DNA of 56,802 nt, taken from assembly GCA_030826265.1 (NCBI GenBank), contig JAPJOH010000016.1:1-56802 (forward strand), given 5' to 3'. Under the pieces are notes generated by a model. The model was not told the DNA's origin. It saw only the letters and a program-made list of their open reading frames with translations, and searched no databases. The position numbers were made by a program, and so were the translations under genes. Shown in pieces: positions 42,726 to 50,181 of this stretch (the stretch's first letter is position 1; the number at the start of each line of letters is the position of its first letter). Source of the stretch: Collinsella aerofaciens. GTDB lineage: Bacteria; Actinomycetota; Coriobacteriia; Coriobacteriales; Coriobacteriaceae.

Positions 42726-43304
42726 TTATTTGAACATAAGCTCGACTATTCCCGCCCAAACCGCTTTTTCATCAATATCCTCACCCTGAGCGACCGTATT
42801 GCTTGCTCCCTCCAGAACGGTATAAAGAATTTGTACGTAGAGCATTACGTCGGCGCTATCGGAAAACGCGCCAATCTCTACACCATGAAGAAGGATGTCT
42901 TTAAGCGCATCCATGGTTCGTTTGGTCGCCGTCGCTTGACGTTCCTGAACTGCAGGAATTCGATTTGCTTGAACGCTAACCTCGGCCAGCACGCGCCGGC
43001 GCTTTTCATCGCTTCGATAGCCACCTATAACTGAATTGCCGAGCTCGATAAGCGCGGCCTTGAACCCGTCCCTATCGACTATTAGCGAGTAGTCGCGCTG
43101 ATAGTCAATGGTCGGAAACATGCTGTCCAAGAGCGTAGTGAAAATCTCCTCTTTAGAGGGAAAGTAGTAGTACACCGACGGCTTGGATATACCGACAAAG
43201 TCGCAAATCTTTCCGATAGACGCTTTGTCATAACCGACTTCTGCCACAAGATCGTACATTGCGTCCAATATTTTTTTTCTTGTGCTCACGCTGCATTTCT
43301 CCAT
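42726..43304 (-). CDS. TetR-family regulator of the agmatine-type locus
   Basis: 192 residues with an N-terminal TetR helix-turn-helix (AMYDLVAEVGYDKASIGKIC, then VGISKPSVYYYFPSKEEIF) and a helical ligand domain. It lies between the first carrier gene and the deiminase and diverges from the deiminase. Near-identical palindromes precede both neighbouring transcription units, so it most likely represses both. The ATG at 43304 has no strong binding site, only GAAATGCAG-like bases. Confidence 0.88.
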   Translation of the reverse strand: MEKCSVSTRKKILDAMYDLVAEVGYDKASIGKICDFVGISKPSVYYYFPSKEEIFTTLLDSMFPTIDYQRDYSLIVDRDGFKAALIELGNSVIGGYRSDEKRRRVLAEVSVQANRIPAVQERQATATKRTMDALKDILLHGVEIGAFSDSADVMLYVQILYTVLEGASNTVAQGEDIDEKAVWAGIVELMFK

Positions 43305-43432
43305 CGCAAATCACTTCCGCACTACCAACATTATTAAGGATGGCAACGGAACATCAATTCGTGTCCAAACATGACCACTATATACGGTGAACGGTATGTA
43401 TCAGTAGGCGAGCGGCAATTATTCAAAACTAT

Positions 43433-43446
43433 CTACCGAACGGTAG
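43433..43446. promoter_or_regulatory. TetR-family operator, site 2
   Basis: CTACCGAACGGTAG is a perfect 14-base palindrome, followed at once by GTATAGT, a likely -10 element for the deiminase gene. A half-match (GTATGTATCAGTAGG) precedes it near 43394. Binding here would block the divergent promoters. Confidence 0.7.
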
Positions 43447-43528
43447 GTATAGTAGTACTATAGCAGGTGAAACCCCGCTATTGTCGCGGCCGGACAGCAT
43501 CGCGGGAAACCCGACGGAAGGACCAACC

Positions 43529-44767
43529 ATGTACGAGAACTATCGTATGCCGGGCGAGTTCGAGAAGCGCTCCAACGTCTATGTGACATGGCTTCCCGAT
43601 TACATCCGTGCAGAGGGCTATGATAACCGCCAGCCCTGCGTTGACGTGATCAAGGCTCTGCTCGAGTATGGCGACGTTACGGTCAACCTCAATTGCGGTA
43701 CCCCCGGCTCCTATGAGGAGGCTTGCTCGCGCCTGAAGGAGGAGGGGGTTGATCTCGATCGCATCGAGATCACGCAGTTCGAAGACTCCAACTTCTATGT
43801 CCGCGACAACGGTCCCAGCATCATGGTCGACGACAAGGGCCATTCTTATATGGTCAACCCCGCTTGGACCTATTACGGCGTGTGGGACAAGAACTCCCCG
43901 GAGTGCCAGTCCGCACGTAAGGCAGCGGTTCACATGGCGGTTGCGCTCGGTTGCTTCGATATCGTCAATTCCGAAATGGTTTCGGAGGGCGGCGACCGCG
44001 AGTTTGACGGTCACGGCACTCTGATCGCAATCGAGGACACGGAATGCCGCAAGCGTAATCCCGAGTTCACGAAAGAGGAAGTAGAGGCCGAGTATAAGCG
44101 CATCTACAACCTCAACAAGGTTATCTGGCTTCCGCAGCCTATGCTCGAGGACGACGACTATCGACTGGGCATCCTCGACGAGAAGGAAGACGGAACTCCC
44201 GTCTTTGGCATGAGCTTTGCAGCTCACATTGATGAGATGTGTCGCTTTATCACTCCGAACAAGATTCTTCTTGCCGAGGTGTCCGATGAAGAGGCAGCCT
44301 CGAGCAAGGCTGGAGCAGAGTCTCGTCGCCGCATTGAGGCAGCCTACGAGATCCTGAGCAACGAAACGGACTGGGAGGGCAAGCCCTTCGAGATCGTTCG
44401 TATGCCCACCGCCGAGCCTATTGAAGTCGTTATCGCCCCTGGCGATGAAGATTACGAGCTCTATAAGGGCTTCATCGACGAAATGGGCGGCAAGTTTATG
44501 GATGGCACCCCCTGGCCCGAGGGCCCCGTCCACTTCTACGCCGCAGCGAGCTACTGCAACTTCCTGATTTGCAACGGCGTCGTTCTTGGCCAGCGTTATT
44601 ACCACGAGGGCATGAGCGAGGTCGTGAAAGAGAAGGACGAGCAGGCCAAGGCAGTTCTTGAGAGCTGCTTCCCCGATCGCAAGGTCATCATGATTGATTC
44701 CCTCGCGCTTAACCTGTCCGGCGGCGGCGTGCACTGCTGGACTAAGGACGTGGCGGCCAGTCGTTAG
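43529..44767 (+). CDS. aguA: Agmatine deiminase family protein
   Basis: 412 residues of the PPAD/guanidino-modifying fold. Hydrolysis of agmatine would give N-carbamoylputrescine and ammonia. Motifs: YRMPGEFEKRSNVYVTWLPD at the N terminus, VRDNGPS near residue 94, EGGDREFDGHGTL near 155 with a catalytic acid, AAHIDEM near 245 with the active His, and GGGVHCWTKD with the nucleophilic Cys near 403. The protein is about 40 residues longer than typical AguA, with an acidic insert around 215-235 (EDDDYRLGILDEKEDGTP), so the substrate could be another guanidino compound. The ATG at 43529 follows GGAAGGACCAACC. It heads an operon with the carbamoyltransferase and a carrier. Confidence 0.8.
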   Translation: MYENYRMPGEFEKRSNVYVTWLPDYIRAEGYDNRQPCVDVIKALLEYGDVTVNLNCGTPGSYEEACSRLKEEGVDLDRIEITQFEDSNFYVRDNGPSIMVDDKGHSYMVNPAWTYYGVWDKNSPECQSARKAAVHMAVALGCFDIVNSEMVSEGGDREFDGHGTLIAIEDTECRKRNPEFTKEEVEAEYKRIYNLNKVIWLPQPMLEDDDYRLGILDEKEDGTPVFGMSFAAHIDEMCRFITPNKILLAEVSDEEAASSKAGAESRRRIEAAYEILSNETDWEGKPFEIVRMPTAEPIEVVIAPGDEDYELYKGFIDEMGGKFMDGTPWPEGPVHFYAAASYCNFLICNGVVLGQRYYHEGMSEVVKEKDEQAKAVLESCFPDRKVIMIDSLALNLSGGGVHCWTKDVAASR

Positions 44768-44890
44768 TGAGCCTTAGAGCCTGCGCTCTTTGGCTTAGGC
44801 GCCACATGTACCGCTCCCCGAGGGATATCCGTGTTTTCCTCGGGGACACATTCAACAATAATTTTGATAATAATTCGAAAGGAAATAGGC

Positions 44891-45955
44891 ATGAACAACA
44901 GCCTCCGCGGTCGCGACTACATCAACATCCATGATCTTTCCTCCGAGGATTTCCGCTATCTCATCGATCTTGCCTGGAACCTTAAGGCTCAGAAGAAGTC
45001 CGGTGTCGACCAGCACTACTTCCCCGGCAAAAACGTCCTCGCCAACTTTGAGTGGGGCTCGACCCGTACTCGTTGCGCATTCGAGACCTCCTGCAATGAT
45101 TTGGGCATGGGCTTCACTTATCTGACCAACTCCCACATGGGTGACTGCGAGACCGTCAAGGATGCCATGCGCGTCTTTAACGGCATGTACGATCTCATCG
45201 TCTACCGCGCACAGAAGGACGAGCAGTTCCTCTATGACGTCGCCGACCTGGTTGACATCCCGGTCATCAATGCCCTTACTCTCGGCGATCACCCGACTCA
45301 GATGCTCGCTGACGCTCTTACGATGGAAGAGCAATGGGGCGGTTTGCGTACGAGCCGCGGCAAGAAGATGGCTTTCGTTGGCAACTGCGCCGGCGCCCCA
45401 GTGTGGTATGGCCGTCTGTGCGCTATGCTCGACATGGACTTCCTCGCCATCGGCCCCGACGACCTCCGTCATCAGATGTGCAAGGAAATGATCGAAGAGG
45501 TGGAGGCCTGCTACGCCAAGTACTCTCCCAATAGGACCTTTACCATCACCTCTGACCTCGATGCCCTGGATGGCGTTGACGTTATCGTTACCGAGGAGTG
45601 GCGCTACATCAACCCCGAGTGCGGCGAAGAGGTTCTGGATCCCGACGACTACAACTCCTGGTTGGGCGATGCCGAGTCTTTGTACCCCTATCGCGTCACC
45701 AGCGAGCTGTGCAAGCGCACCAACAATCCCGACATCTTCTGCATGCATGAGCTTCCCTCTGTCCATAACGCAGATCACCGTGTCGGCAAAATGCTCCTCG
45801 ACCAGTGCAAGAACGACCTCCATCGCGAAATCATCACCGAGGGCTTTGAGATTGCCGACGAGTGCTTTGAGGCCAACGCTTCGGTCATCTTCCGTGAGGC
45901 AGAGAACCGTCAGCACACCATCAAGGCTGTTATATGTGCCCTTCTGGGTCTCTAG
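44891..45955 (+). CDS. Ornithine/putrescine carbamoyltransferase family protein, unusual active site
   Basis: 354 residues. The carbamoyl-phosphate site is normal: GSTRTRCAFE near residue 57 and DHPTQMLADALTMEEQ near 136. The second-substrate site is not: where ornithine enzymes read DxWxSMG the text is TEEWRYINPE, and the HCLP motif is MHELPSVHN, with Glu instead of Cys. In the phosphorolytic direction the enzyme would convert a carbamoylated product of the deiminase into an amine and carbamoyl phosphate. No carbamate kinase follows. The ATG at 44891 is behind AAAGGAAATAGGC. Confidence 0.8.
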   Translation: MNNSLRGRDYINIHDLSSEDFRYLIDLAWNLKAQKKSGVDQHYFPGKNVLANFEWGSTRTRCAFETSCNDLGMGFTYLTNSHMGDCETVKDAMRVFNGMYDLIVYRAQKDEQFLYDVADLVDIPVINALTLGDHPTQMLADALTMEEQWGGLRTSRGKKMAFVGNCAGAPVWYGRLCAMLDMDFLAIGPDDLRHQMCKEMIEEVEACYAKYSPNRTFTITSDLDALDGVDVIVTEEWRYINPECGEEVLDPDDYNSWLGDAESLYPYRVTSELCKRTNNPDIFCMHELPSVHNADHRVGKMLLDQCKNDLHREIITEGFEIADECFEANASVIFREAENRQHTIKAVICALLGL

Positions 45956-45966
45956 GAGCTGTATCA

Positions 45967-47232
45967 ATGGATAATGCAAAGTTAAAGAGCAGCAAGGTTT
46001 ACGCATGGGTTCTCGTAATCGCGCTCGGCCTTATGTCTGCCGGCACGACCGGATCCTATAGCGTCATCGCGGGCTCCTTCGTCGCACCCGTGTGCGAGGA
46101 GTTCGGGTTTGACTATTCCATCTTCTCGTATTACTTCACCGCAACGCTCATTGGTCTTGCGGCAGCTCTTCCGTTTGTCGGAAAACTCATTCCCAAGGTC
46201 GTTGGCAAGGTTTGGCTCCCCGTTGTCGAGCTTATTTTGCTCGCTGCCGGCGCAGGCATGGCCTTCTACACCGAAGTCTGGATGTTCATCGCCGCTGGCG
46301 CCCTGATTGGCGTTTGCTTCGCCTTCACCACCGGCGTCGCCATGTCCGACGTTATTGACCAGTGGTTCAAAAAATCTGGTGGCCTGGCAATCGGTCTCGC
46401 TTGGGCAGTGAACTCGATTTACATGCTCATCATGAGTCCCGTCATCACCTCTGTCATCGAGGCCGCTGGCTGGAGGACTGGCTATCTGGTGCTCGCTGGC
46501 GTCTCCGCCGTGCTCATTCTCCCCGCTTCCGTCCTGATTATTCGCTATAAGCCTCAGGACAAGGGCATGCTGCCCTATGGCTACGTCGAGGGCGAGACGG
46601 TCACCGAGACCGAGGAGACGACCGAGGATAGCACGCGTGGCGTTAGCTATGCGCGCGCCATTAAGTCGCCTGCCTTCTTCTTCTGCATCGGCTTCCTCTG
46701 TCTCGTTCAGCTCACTTGCTGCATGAACCAGCTCTTCCCGACGTATGCTTCCGAGGTTGGTTTTAGCCCCATGGTGGGCGGCTTCATGGTATCCGCTGCA
46801 TCGCTCTTCGATCTGTTCCTCAATCCGATCGTCGGCACCACTTGCGATAGGTTCGGCAGCACGAAGGCCATTCTGGGCTGGCTCGCTGTCTCCATCCTCT
46901 CCTTTGTCATGCTCATGATGAGCAGCAGCAACTCGACGCTCAGCATCCTCGCAGCAGGCGTGAACGACGTAATGTACGTCATCGCTGGCACTGCCCTGAC
47001 CGTTTTGGTTATGGATGTCTTTGGCTCCCGCGATTTCGGTCGCATCTTCGCGCTGATCTGCTCCGTGGGCTATATCGTCGGCGCCTTTGGCATGCCCGTT
47101 ATGATGAAGGTCTATGAGCTTGTCGGCTCCTTCCAGGGCGTCTTCATCTTCTGCATCGCATGCAACGTTATTATCGGCCTGTTCTTGCTGCTGGCAAAAA
47201 AGACTGGTAAGAACCTCTCCTGGGACGAATAG
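45967..47232 (+). CDS. MFS transporter, OFA/monocarboxylate-like, copy 2
   Basis: 421 residues, twelve predicted helices, paralogue of the carrier at 41307 (IALGLMSAGTTGSYSVIAGS, then SFVAPVCEEFGFDYSIFSYY). Being the last gene of the deiminase operon, 11 bases after the carbamoyltransferase, it is a good candidate for the substrate/product exchanger that an APC antiporter provides in classic agmatine operons. The ATG at 45967 follows TAGGAGCTGTATCA. Gene context, not motif, suggests the cargo. Confidence 0.85.
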   Translation: MDNAKLKSSKVYAWVLVIALGLMSAGTTGSYSVIAGSFVAPVCEEFGFDYSIFSYYFTATLIGLAAALPFVGKLIPKVVGKVWLPVVELILLAAGAGMAFYTEVWMFIAAGALIGVCFAFTTGVAMSDVIDQWFKKSGGLAIGLAWAVNSIYMLIMSPVITSVIEAAGWRTGYLVLAGVSAVLILPASVLIIRYKPQDKGMLPYGYVEGETVTETEETTEDSTRGVSYARAIKSPAFFFCIGFLCLVQLTCCMNQLFPTYASEVGFSPMVGGFMVSAASLFDLFLNPIVGTTCDRFGSTKAILGWLAVSILSFVMLMMSSSNSTLSILAAGVNDVMYVIAGTALTVLVMDVFGSRDFGRIFALICSVGYIVGAFGMPVMMKVYELVGSFQGVFIFCIACNVIIGLFLLLAKKTGKNLSWDE

Positions 47233-47281
47233 TTCGATTCGTCTTAGACATACGCTGCAGGGCTTAACCTGCAGCCGCATT

Positions 47282-47312
47282 GGGGCATCGACTAACATCG
47301 GTGCCCTTTTTC
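47282..47312 (+). terminator. Terminator of the deiminase operon
   Basis: GGGGCATCG and the facing CGGTGCCC form an imperfect stem, followed by TTTTTC, 50 bases after the carrier stop codon. Confidence 0.6.
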
Positions 47313-47318
47313 ATCGAA

Positions 47319-47352
47319 TGTGACAAAGGAGCAGCCACTTTGTCACATTGAG
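47319..47352. repeat. TGTGACAAAG palindromic repeat, copy 2
   Basis: TGTGACAAAG-GAGCAGCCA-CTTTGTCACATTGAG, with two or three differences from copy 1. It directly abuts the 183-bp inverted repeat, and both copies 1 and 2 are followed by ATCGRGGTCTAAT. Confidence 0.75.
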
Positions 47353-47364
47353 TGGCATGTAAAT

Positions 47365-47547
47365 CGAGGTCTAATACTTTTCCGAGAAGTGAACGGCCAT
47401 ACTTGGGCCTCCGAAGCATCGACATTTTTAGACGTCAAACCCGCAGGATTTGGCTGGCAAAACCGCAGGAAATTGCATCTCGAAAGTGCCGATGCTTCGG
47501 GGGCCCGTTTTCACTCGTTCACTTCTCGGGAAAAGTATTAGACCTCG
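47365..47547. repeat. 183-bp long inverted repeat (MITE-like or hairpin RNA element)
   Basis: CGAGGTCTAATACTTTTCCG and its continuation to 47395 are mirrored, with one inserted base, at 47516-47547. Further in, GGGCCTCCGAAGCATCG (about 47405-47421) pairs with CGATGCTTCGGGGGCCC (about 47489-47505). Almost the whole element folds on itself, with a centre of about 65 bases in which AACCCGCAGGA and AACCGCAGGA repeat. No open frame of note. It could be a transposon-derived MITE or a transcribed hairpin. Confidence 0.75.
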
Positions 47548-47631
47548 TTGTATGGGGTGCGGCTGGAGGGTGGTCATCGTTCAGTAGCTACCTCTTCCTT
47601 GTGAATCGCCTGAAGCGCAAGGCATAATGCA

Positions 47632-47662
47632 TGTGACAAAGGGACGGCCCCTTTGTTGTGTT
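47632..47662. repeat. TGTGACAAAG palindromic repeat, copy 3
   Basis: TGTGACAAAGGGAC then GGCCCCTTTGTTGTGTTGA, with a decayed right arm. It lies just before the start of the dihydrouridine synthase gene and closes the repeat cluster that contains the 183-bp element. Confidence 0.65.
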
Positions 47663-47680
47663 GATATGAGAGAAGAGTAG

Positions 47681-48634
47681 ATGATCCTTTCGCTGGCCCC
47701 TATGGAGGGGATTACCGGGCATGTGTTCCGTCGCGTGCATGCGGAGTGCTTCGGTGCGCTCGATTGCTATTACACGCCGTTTTTGCCGCCGCCGCGGGTA
47801 GGAAACCGCTTTGGCGGCAAGGCGTTTAAGGAGATCGATCCTGCCAATAACCAGGGGCTCAACGTGGTGCCTCAGCTGATGTCCAAGAACGCGGACGAGT
47901 TTGTGTGGGCGGCACAGGTGCTCGCCGACATGGGCTACCGCGAGGTCAATCTCAACCTGGGTTGCCCTTCGGGAACGGTTGTCGCCAAGGGCAAGGGCTC
48001 GGGTTTCTTGCGCAATCTCGACGAGCTCGAGGCGTTCTTAAGCGATGTGTGCGAGCGGTCGCCGTTGCCGGTGTCGGTAAAGACCAGGCTGGGGCTGGAG
48101 AATGACGACGAATACGAGCGCGTGCTCGATCTGTATTGCCGCATGCCGTTGGCAGAGCTGATCGTGCATCCGCGCGTACAGAAGGACCGCTATACGGGCT
48201 CGCCGCGCAAAGAGTTTTATGGCGAGACGCTGGAGCGTGCGCCGTTCCCCGTGGCCTATAACGGTGACATTTTTGATCTTGAGGATATGGACGCGCTGGT
48301 GGAGGCCTATCCCGGCACGCGCCATGTGATGTTGGGGCGTGGCCTGCTCGCGAACCCCGCTCTGGCTCGCATGGTCAAGGGCGGCCCTGCTGCAACGGCT
48401 GCTGAGCTGCAGCGCTTCCACGACACGCTGTTTGCGGCATATGCAGAAGAGATTGGCGGCAATGCGGTCTTCCGCATGAAGGAGTGGTGGTTCTACGCCA
48501 AGTGCGCTTTCGCTGATCCCGCTACCGTCCACAAGATCGTACGCAAGACCAAAAAGGTCGACGAATACCGCGCTGCCGTCGAGCACGTCTTTCGTGAACA
48601 GCCGCTTGCACCCACAGCTCGCTTCCACGGCTAA
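47681..48634 (+). CDS. tRNA-dihydrouridine synthase family protein
   Basis: 317 residues of an FMN-dependent Dus enzyme, which reduces uridines in the tRNA D-loop. APMEGITGHVFRR opens the TIM barrel, NLNLGCPSGTVVAKGKGSGF near 86 contains the catalytic Cys, VKTRLGLEND is near 132, and HPRVQKDRYTG near 161 and YNGDIFDLEDM near 192 are the FMN and tRNA contacts. The typical helical C-terminal domain ends the protein. The ATG at 47681 follows GAGAGAAGAGTAG. It appears to stand alone. Confidence 0.92.
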   Translation: MILSLAPMEGITGHVFRRVHAECFGALDCYYTPFLPPPRVGNRFGGKAFKEIDPANNQGLNVVPQLMSKNADEFVWAAQVLADMGYREVNLNLGCPSGTVVAKGKGSGFLRNLDELEAFLSDVCERSPLPVSVKTRLGLENDDEYERVLDLYCRMPLAELIVHPRVQKDRYTGSPRKEFYGETLERAPFPVAYNGDIFDLEDMDALVEAYPGTRHVMLGRGLLANPALARMVKGGPAATAAELQRFHDTLFAAYAEEIGGNAVFRMKEWWFYAKCAFADPATVHKIVRKTKKVDEYRAAVEHVFREQPLAPTARFHG

Positions 48635-48643
48635 CTAGTCATC

Positions 48644-48682
48644 GGGGGCGTTCTTTAACGACTGGTCATTTAAGGACGTCCC
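48644..48682. terminator. Hairpin after the Dus gene
   Basis: GGGGGCGTTCTTTAA and TTAAGGACGTCCCC form an imperfect stem 10 bases after the stop codon. It resembles the other dispersed palindromes of this region and may be one of them. Confidence 0.5.
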
Positions 48683-48697
48683 CAACGACTATGTAGC

Positions 48698-48769
48698 AAA
48701 AAGCTGTACACCAGCATCCAAAGATGTCGAAAAATGTCGACTTTGGATGCTGGTGTACATGTTTGGGTC
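48698..48769. repeat. 72-bp palindromic element, copy 1
   Basis: GTACACCAGCATCCAAAG and CTTTGGATGCTGGTGTAC are perfect 18-base arms around a centre that contains TGTCGA twice. The element, including flanks AAAAAGCT and ATGTTTGGGTC, recurs with one change at 49776. It may serve as a bidirectional terminator between convergent genes. Confidence 0.85.
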
Positions 48770-48785
48770 CGACGGGGGAGCGGGC

Positions 48786-49052
48786 CTAGGCAATCAGTGC
48801 ATCAAGTGTAATGAGCTCTCTGAGCCGCTCCGTGCGTGTTTGCCCATGGCGTTTGGCTTTTTCGTCAAACGCCTCAAGAATCGATTCGCCCACACGTGCT
48901 GATATAACGACGCTCGGCTCATCGGAGATTGGTGGCCTTCCCAACTTGATGGTGCGACCTTTCGGCCACTCATCTTTTTCGTAGGCTTCCGCGGCTTTCT
49001 TCAACTCTCCGGGAGCAAACCCCATCATCTTTTCGAGCTGCTTAGCATCCAT
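48786..49052 (-). CDS. Orphan ribbon-helix-helix (CopG-like) antitoxin or repressor
   Basis: 88 residues. The C-terminal half SVVISARVGESILEAFDEKA, then KRHGQTRTERLRELITLDAL, is a ribbon-helix-helix DNA-binding domain; the N-terminal half is acidic-basic and helical, as in antitoxins that wrap a toxin. No toxin gene is adjacent: a 72-bp palindrome lies on one side and an 800-base gene-poor stretch on the other. The ATG at 49052 follows AGGAGGCGCC; a longer frame to 49127 would cover the promoter. Confidence 0.75.
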   Translation of the reverse strand: MDAKQLEKMMGFAPGELKKAAEAYEKDEWPKGRTIKLGRPPISDEPSVVISARVGESILEAFDEKAKRHGQTRTERLRELITLDALIA

Positions 49053-49103
49053 GGCGCCTCCTATCGATCGACATAATGTCGAGCGCCGGTTCTCGGATTC
49101 TCT

Positions 49104-49131
49104 TTTTGTATACAATTTTGTAGACAAAAAT
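49104..49131. promoter_or_regulatory. Candidate autoregulatory operator of the ribbon-helix-helix gene
   Basis: TTTTTGT faces ACAAAAA across an AT-rich core (TATACAATTTTGTAG), about 55-80 bases before the start codon. Ribbon-helix-helix proteins usually repress their own promoter at such sites. Confidence 0.45.
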
Positions 49132-49448
49132 ACAAGCAGTTCATCGGGCTAATTAGCTTGTTTTGACCTGCCTGTTCGATAGGAAATGAGCATTGACGGC
49201 TTCGATACTCCTTTGCTTTTCAGCTTGGAATTTGGATGCTCATTGAGCTTCCGGAGGGGAGCCCTTTATTAAGCTATTGAGATTCTGGGCAGGAGCTCTC
49301 ACTGGTCTTCGGTAATGGGGCCAGCTTAATTCGCGACACAGTGTGTCGCGAATGGGAGTAGTCGTTAGGTGTCCTTCAATGGCTACTCATATAAGAACGT
49401 TCAAGTGCCGGATTTTGTCATTTAGTGTCGCTCTCAGCGACTATTCTG
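49132..49448. other. Gene-poor stretch with a perfect short hairpin
   Basis: No open frame of interest. ATTCGCGACAC and GTGTCGCGAAT (49329-49353) are perfect arms around a 3-base loop. Nothing else recognised. Confidence 0.4.
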
Positions 49449-49690
49449 GAGGGTCGTGGTCAAAAAAGGCAAATATGAGTACTGTTGCCATTATGGTTGC
49501 ATTTATTTGCTATAAATTGTAGCTCCTGATGAGATTTGTTCCCATTAAGAGCTACTTTTATTGAACATATGAGGAGAAATAACGTCGTCTGCGGACGAGT
49601 GGAACGTTGAATAGTTCCTGAAGTGATCAAAATCGCTGCTACTAAACAGGTAGCAGTACTCATATTTGCCCTTTTTTGACCACAGCCCTC
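49449..49690. repeat. 242-bp long inverted repeat (MITE-like or hairpin RNA element)
   Basis: TGGTCAAAAAAGGCAAATAT and on to GAGTACTG-GCC at 49458-49489 is mirrored at 49649-49682 (GGTAGCAGTACTCATATTTG, then CCCTTTTTTGACCA), with GAGGG/CCCTC further out. The arms are about 40 bases with few mismatches. The centre of about 160 bases has a smaller hairpin (GTAGCTC/GAGCTAC) and no gene. Its arms differ from those of the 183-bp element, so it is a second family. Confidence 0.75.
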
Positions 49691-49775
49691 TCGGAAACCT
49701 TTCCAGAGGCGTCAAACAGCCATAATCCAAAGGTCTCCTCAAACAATTAGCCGGCCAAGAGCGTCCATGACTACC

Positions 49776-49847
49776 AAAAAGCTGTACGCCAGCATCCAAA
49801 GATGTCGAAAAATGTCGACTTTGGATGCTGGTGTACATGTTTGGGTC
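49776..49847. repeat. 72-bp palindromic element, copy 2
   Basis: Identical to 48698-48769 except G for A in the left arm (GTACGCC), which breaks one base pair. It lies 38 bases past the glutaredoxin stop codon. Confidence 0.85.
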
Positions 49848-49884
49848 GTATGGGTTGGGGCCCTGGACGGACAGAGCGTGCGTA

Positions 49885-50130
49885 CTAGAGCAGGTTTTCC
49901 TGCACCCACGCGATGATGTCGCTCGATTCGTAGAGTGGTTTGCCGTCGATGAACAGGCAGGGAACCTGGCGTTTTCCGCCGACGGCGATGAGTGTCTGTT
50001 CGGCATCGGAATCGGTCGAGATATTGCGCTCGGGAATGGTCACGCCGTTATCGGCCAAAAAGCGCTTGACCTTTAAGCAATACGGGCAGCCGGTCATAAC
50101 GTACAGCGCGAGCTCGTGATTAGTAGCCAT
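49885..50130 (-). CDS. Glutaredoxin
   Basis: 81 residues with active site CPYC in YVMTGCPYCLKVKRFL, the cis-Pro loop KRQVPCLFIDG and the glutathione-site-like YESSDIIAWV. It reduces disulfides; in an organism that may lack glutathione, it could use thioredoxin reductase or other thiols. The ATG at 50130 follows GGAGACCT. It ends a minus-strand pair with the TipAS regulator located 51 bases upstream. Confidence 0.9.
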   Translation of the reverse strand: MATNHELALYVMTGCPYCLKVKRFLADNGVTIPERNISTDSDAEQTLIAVGGKRQVPCLFIDGKPLYESSDIIAWVQENLL

Positions 50131-50181
50131 AGGTCTCCAATCGGTTGAGGTTTTGATTGAAGTACCCAAAGCCGCCGCGGT

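Noticed and set aside
44852..46006. 384-codon minus-strand frame over the carbamoyltransferase
   Set aside because: A mirror of the real gene on the plus strand, which has clear catalytic motifs and start signals; similar mirrors at 43478 and 45982 were rejected likewise.
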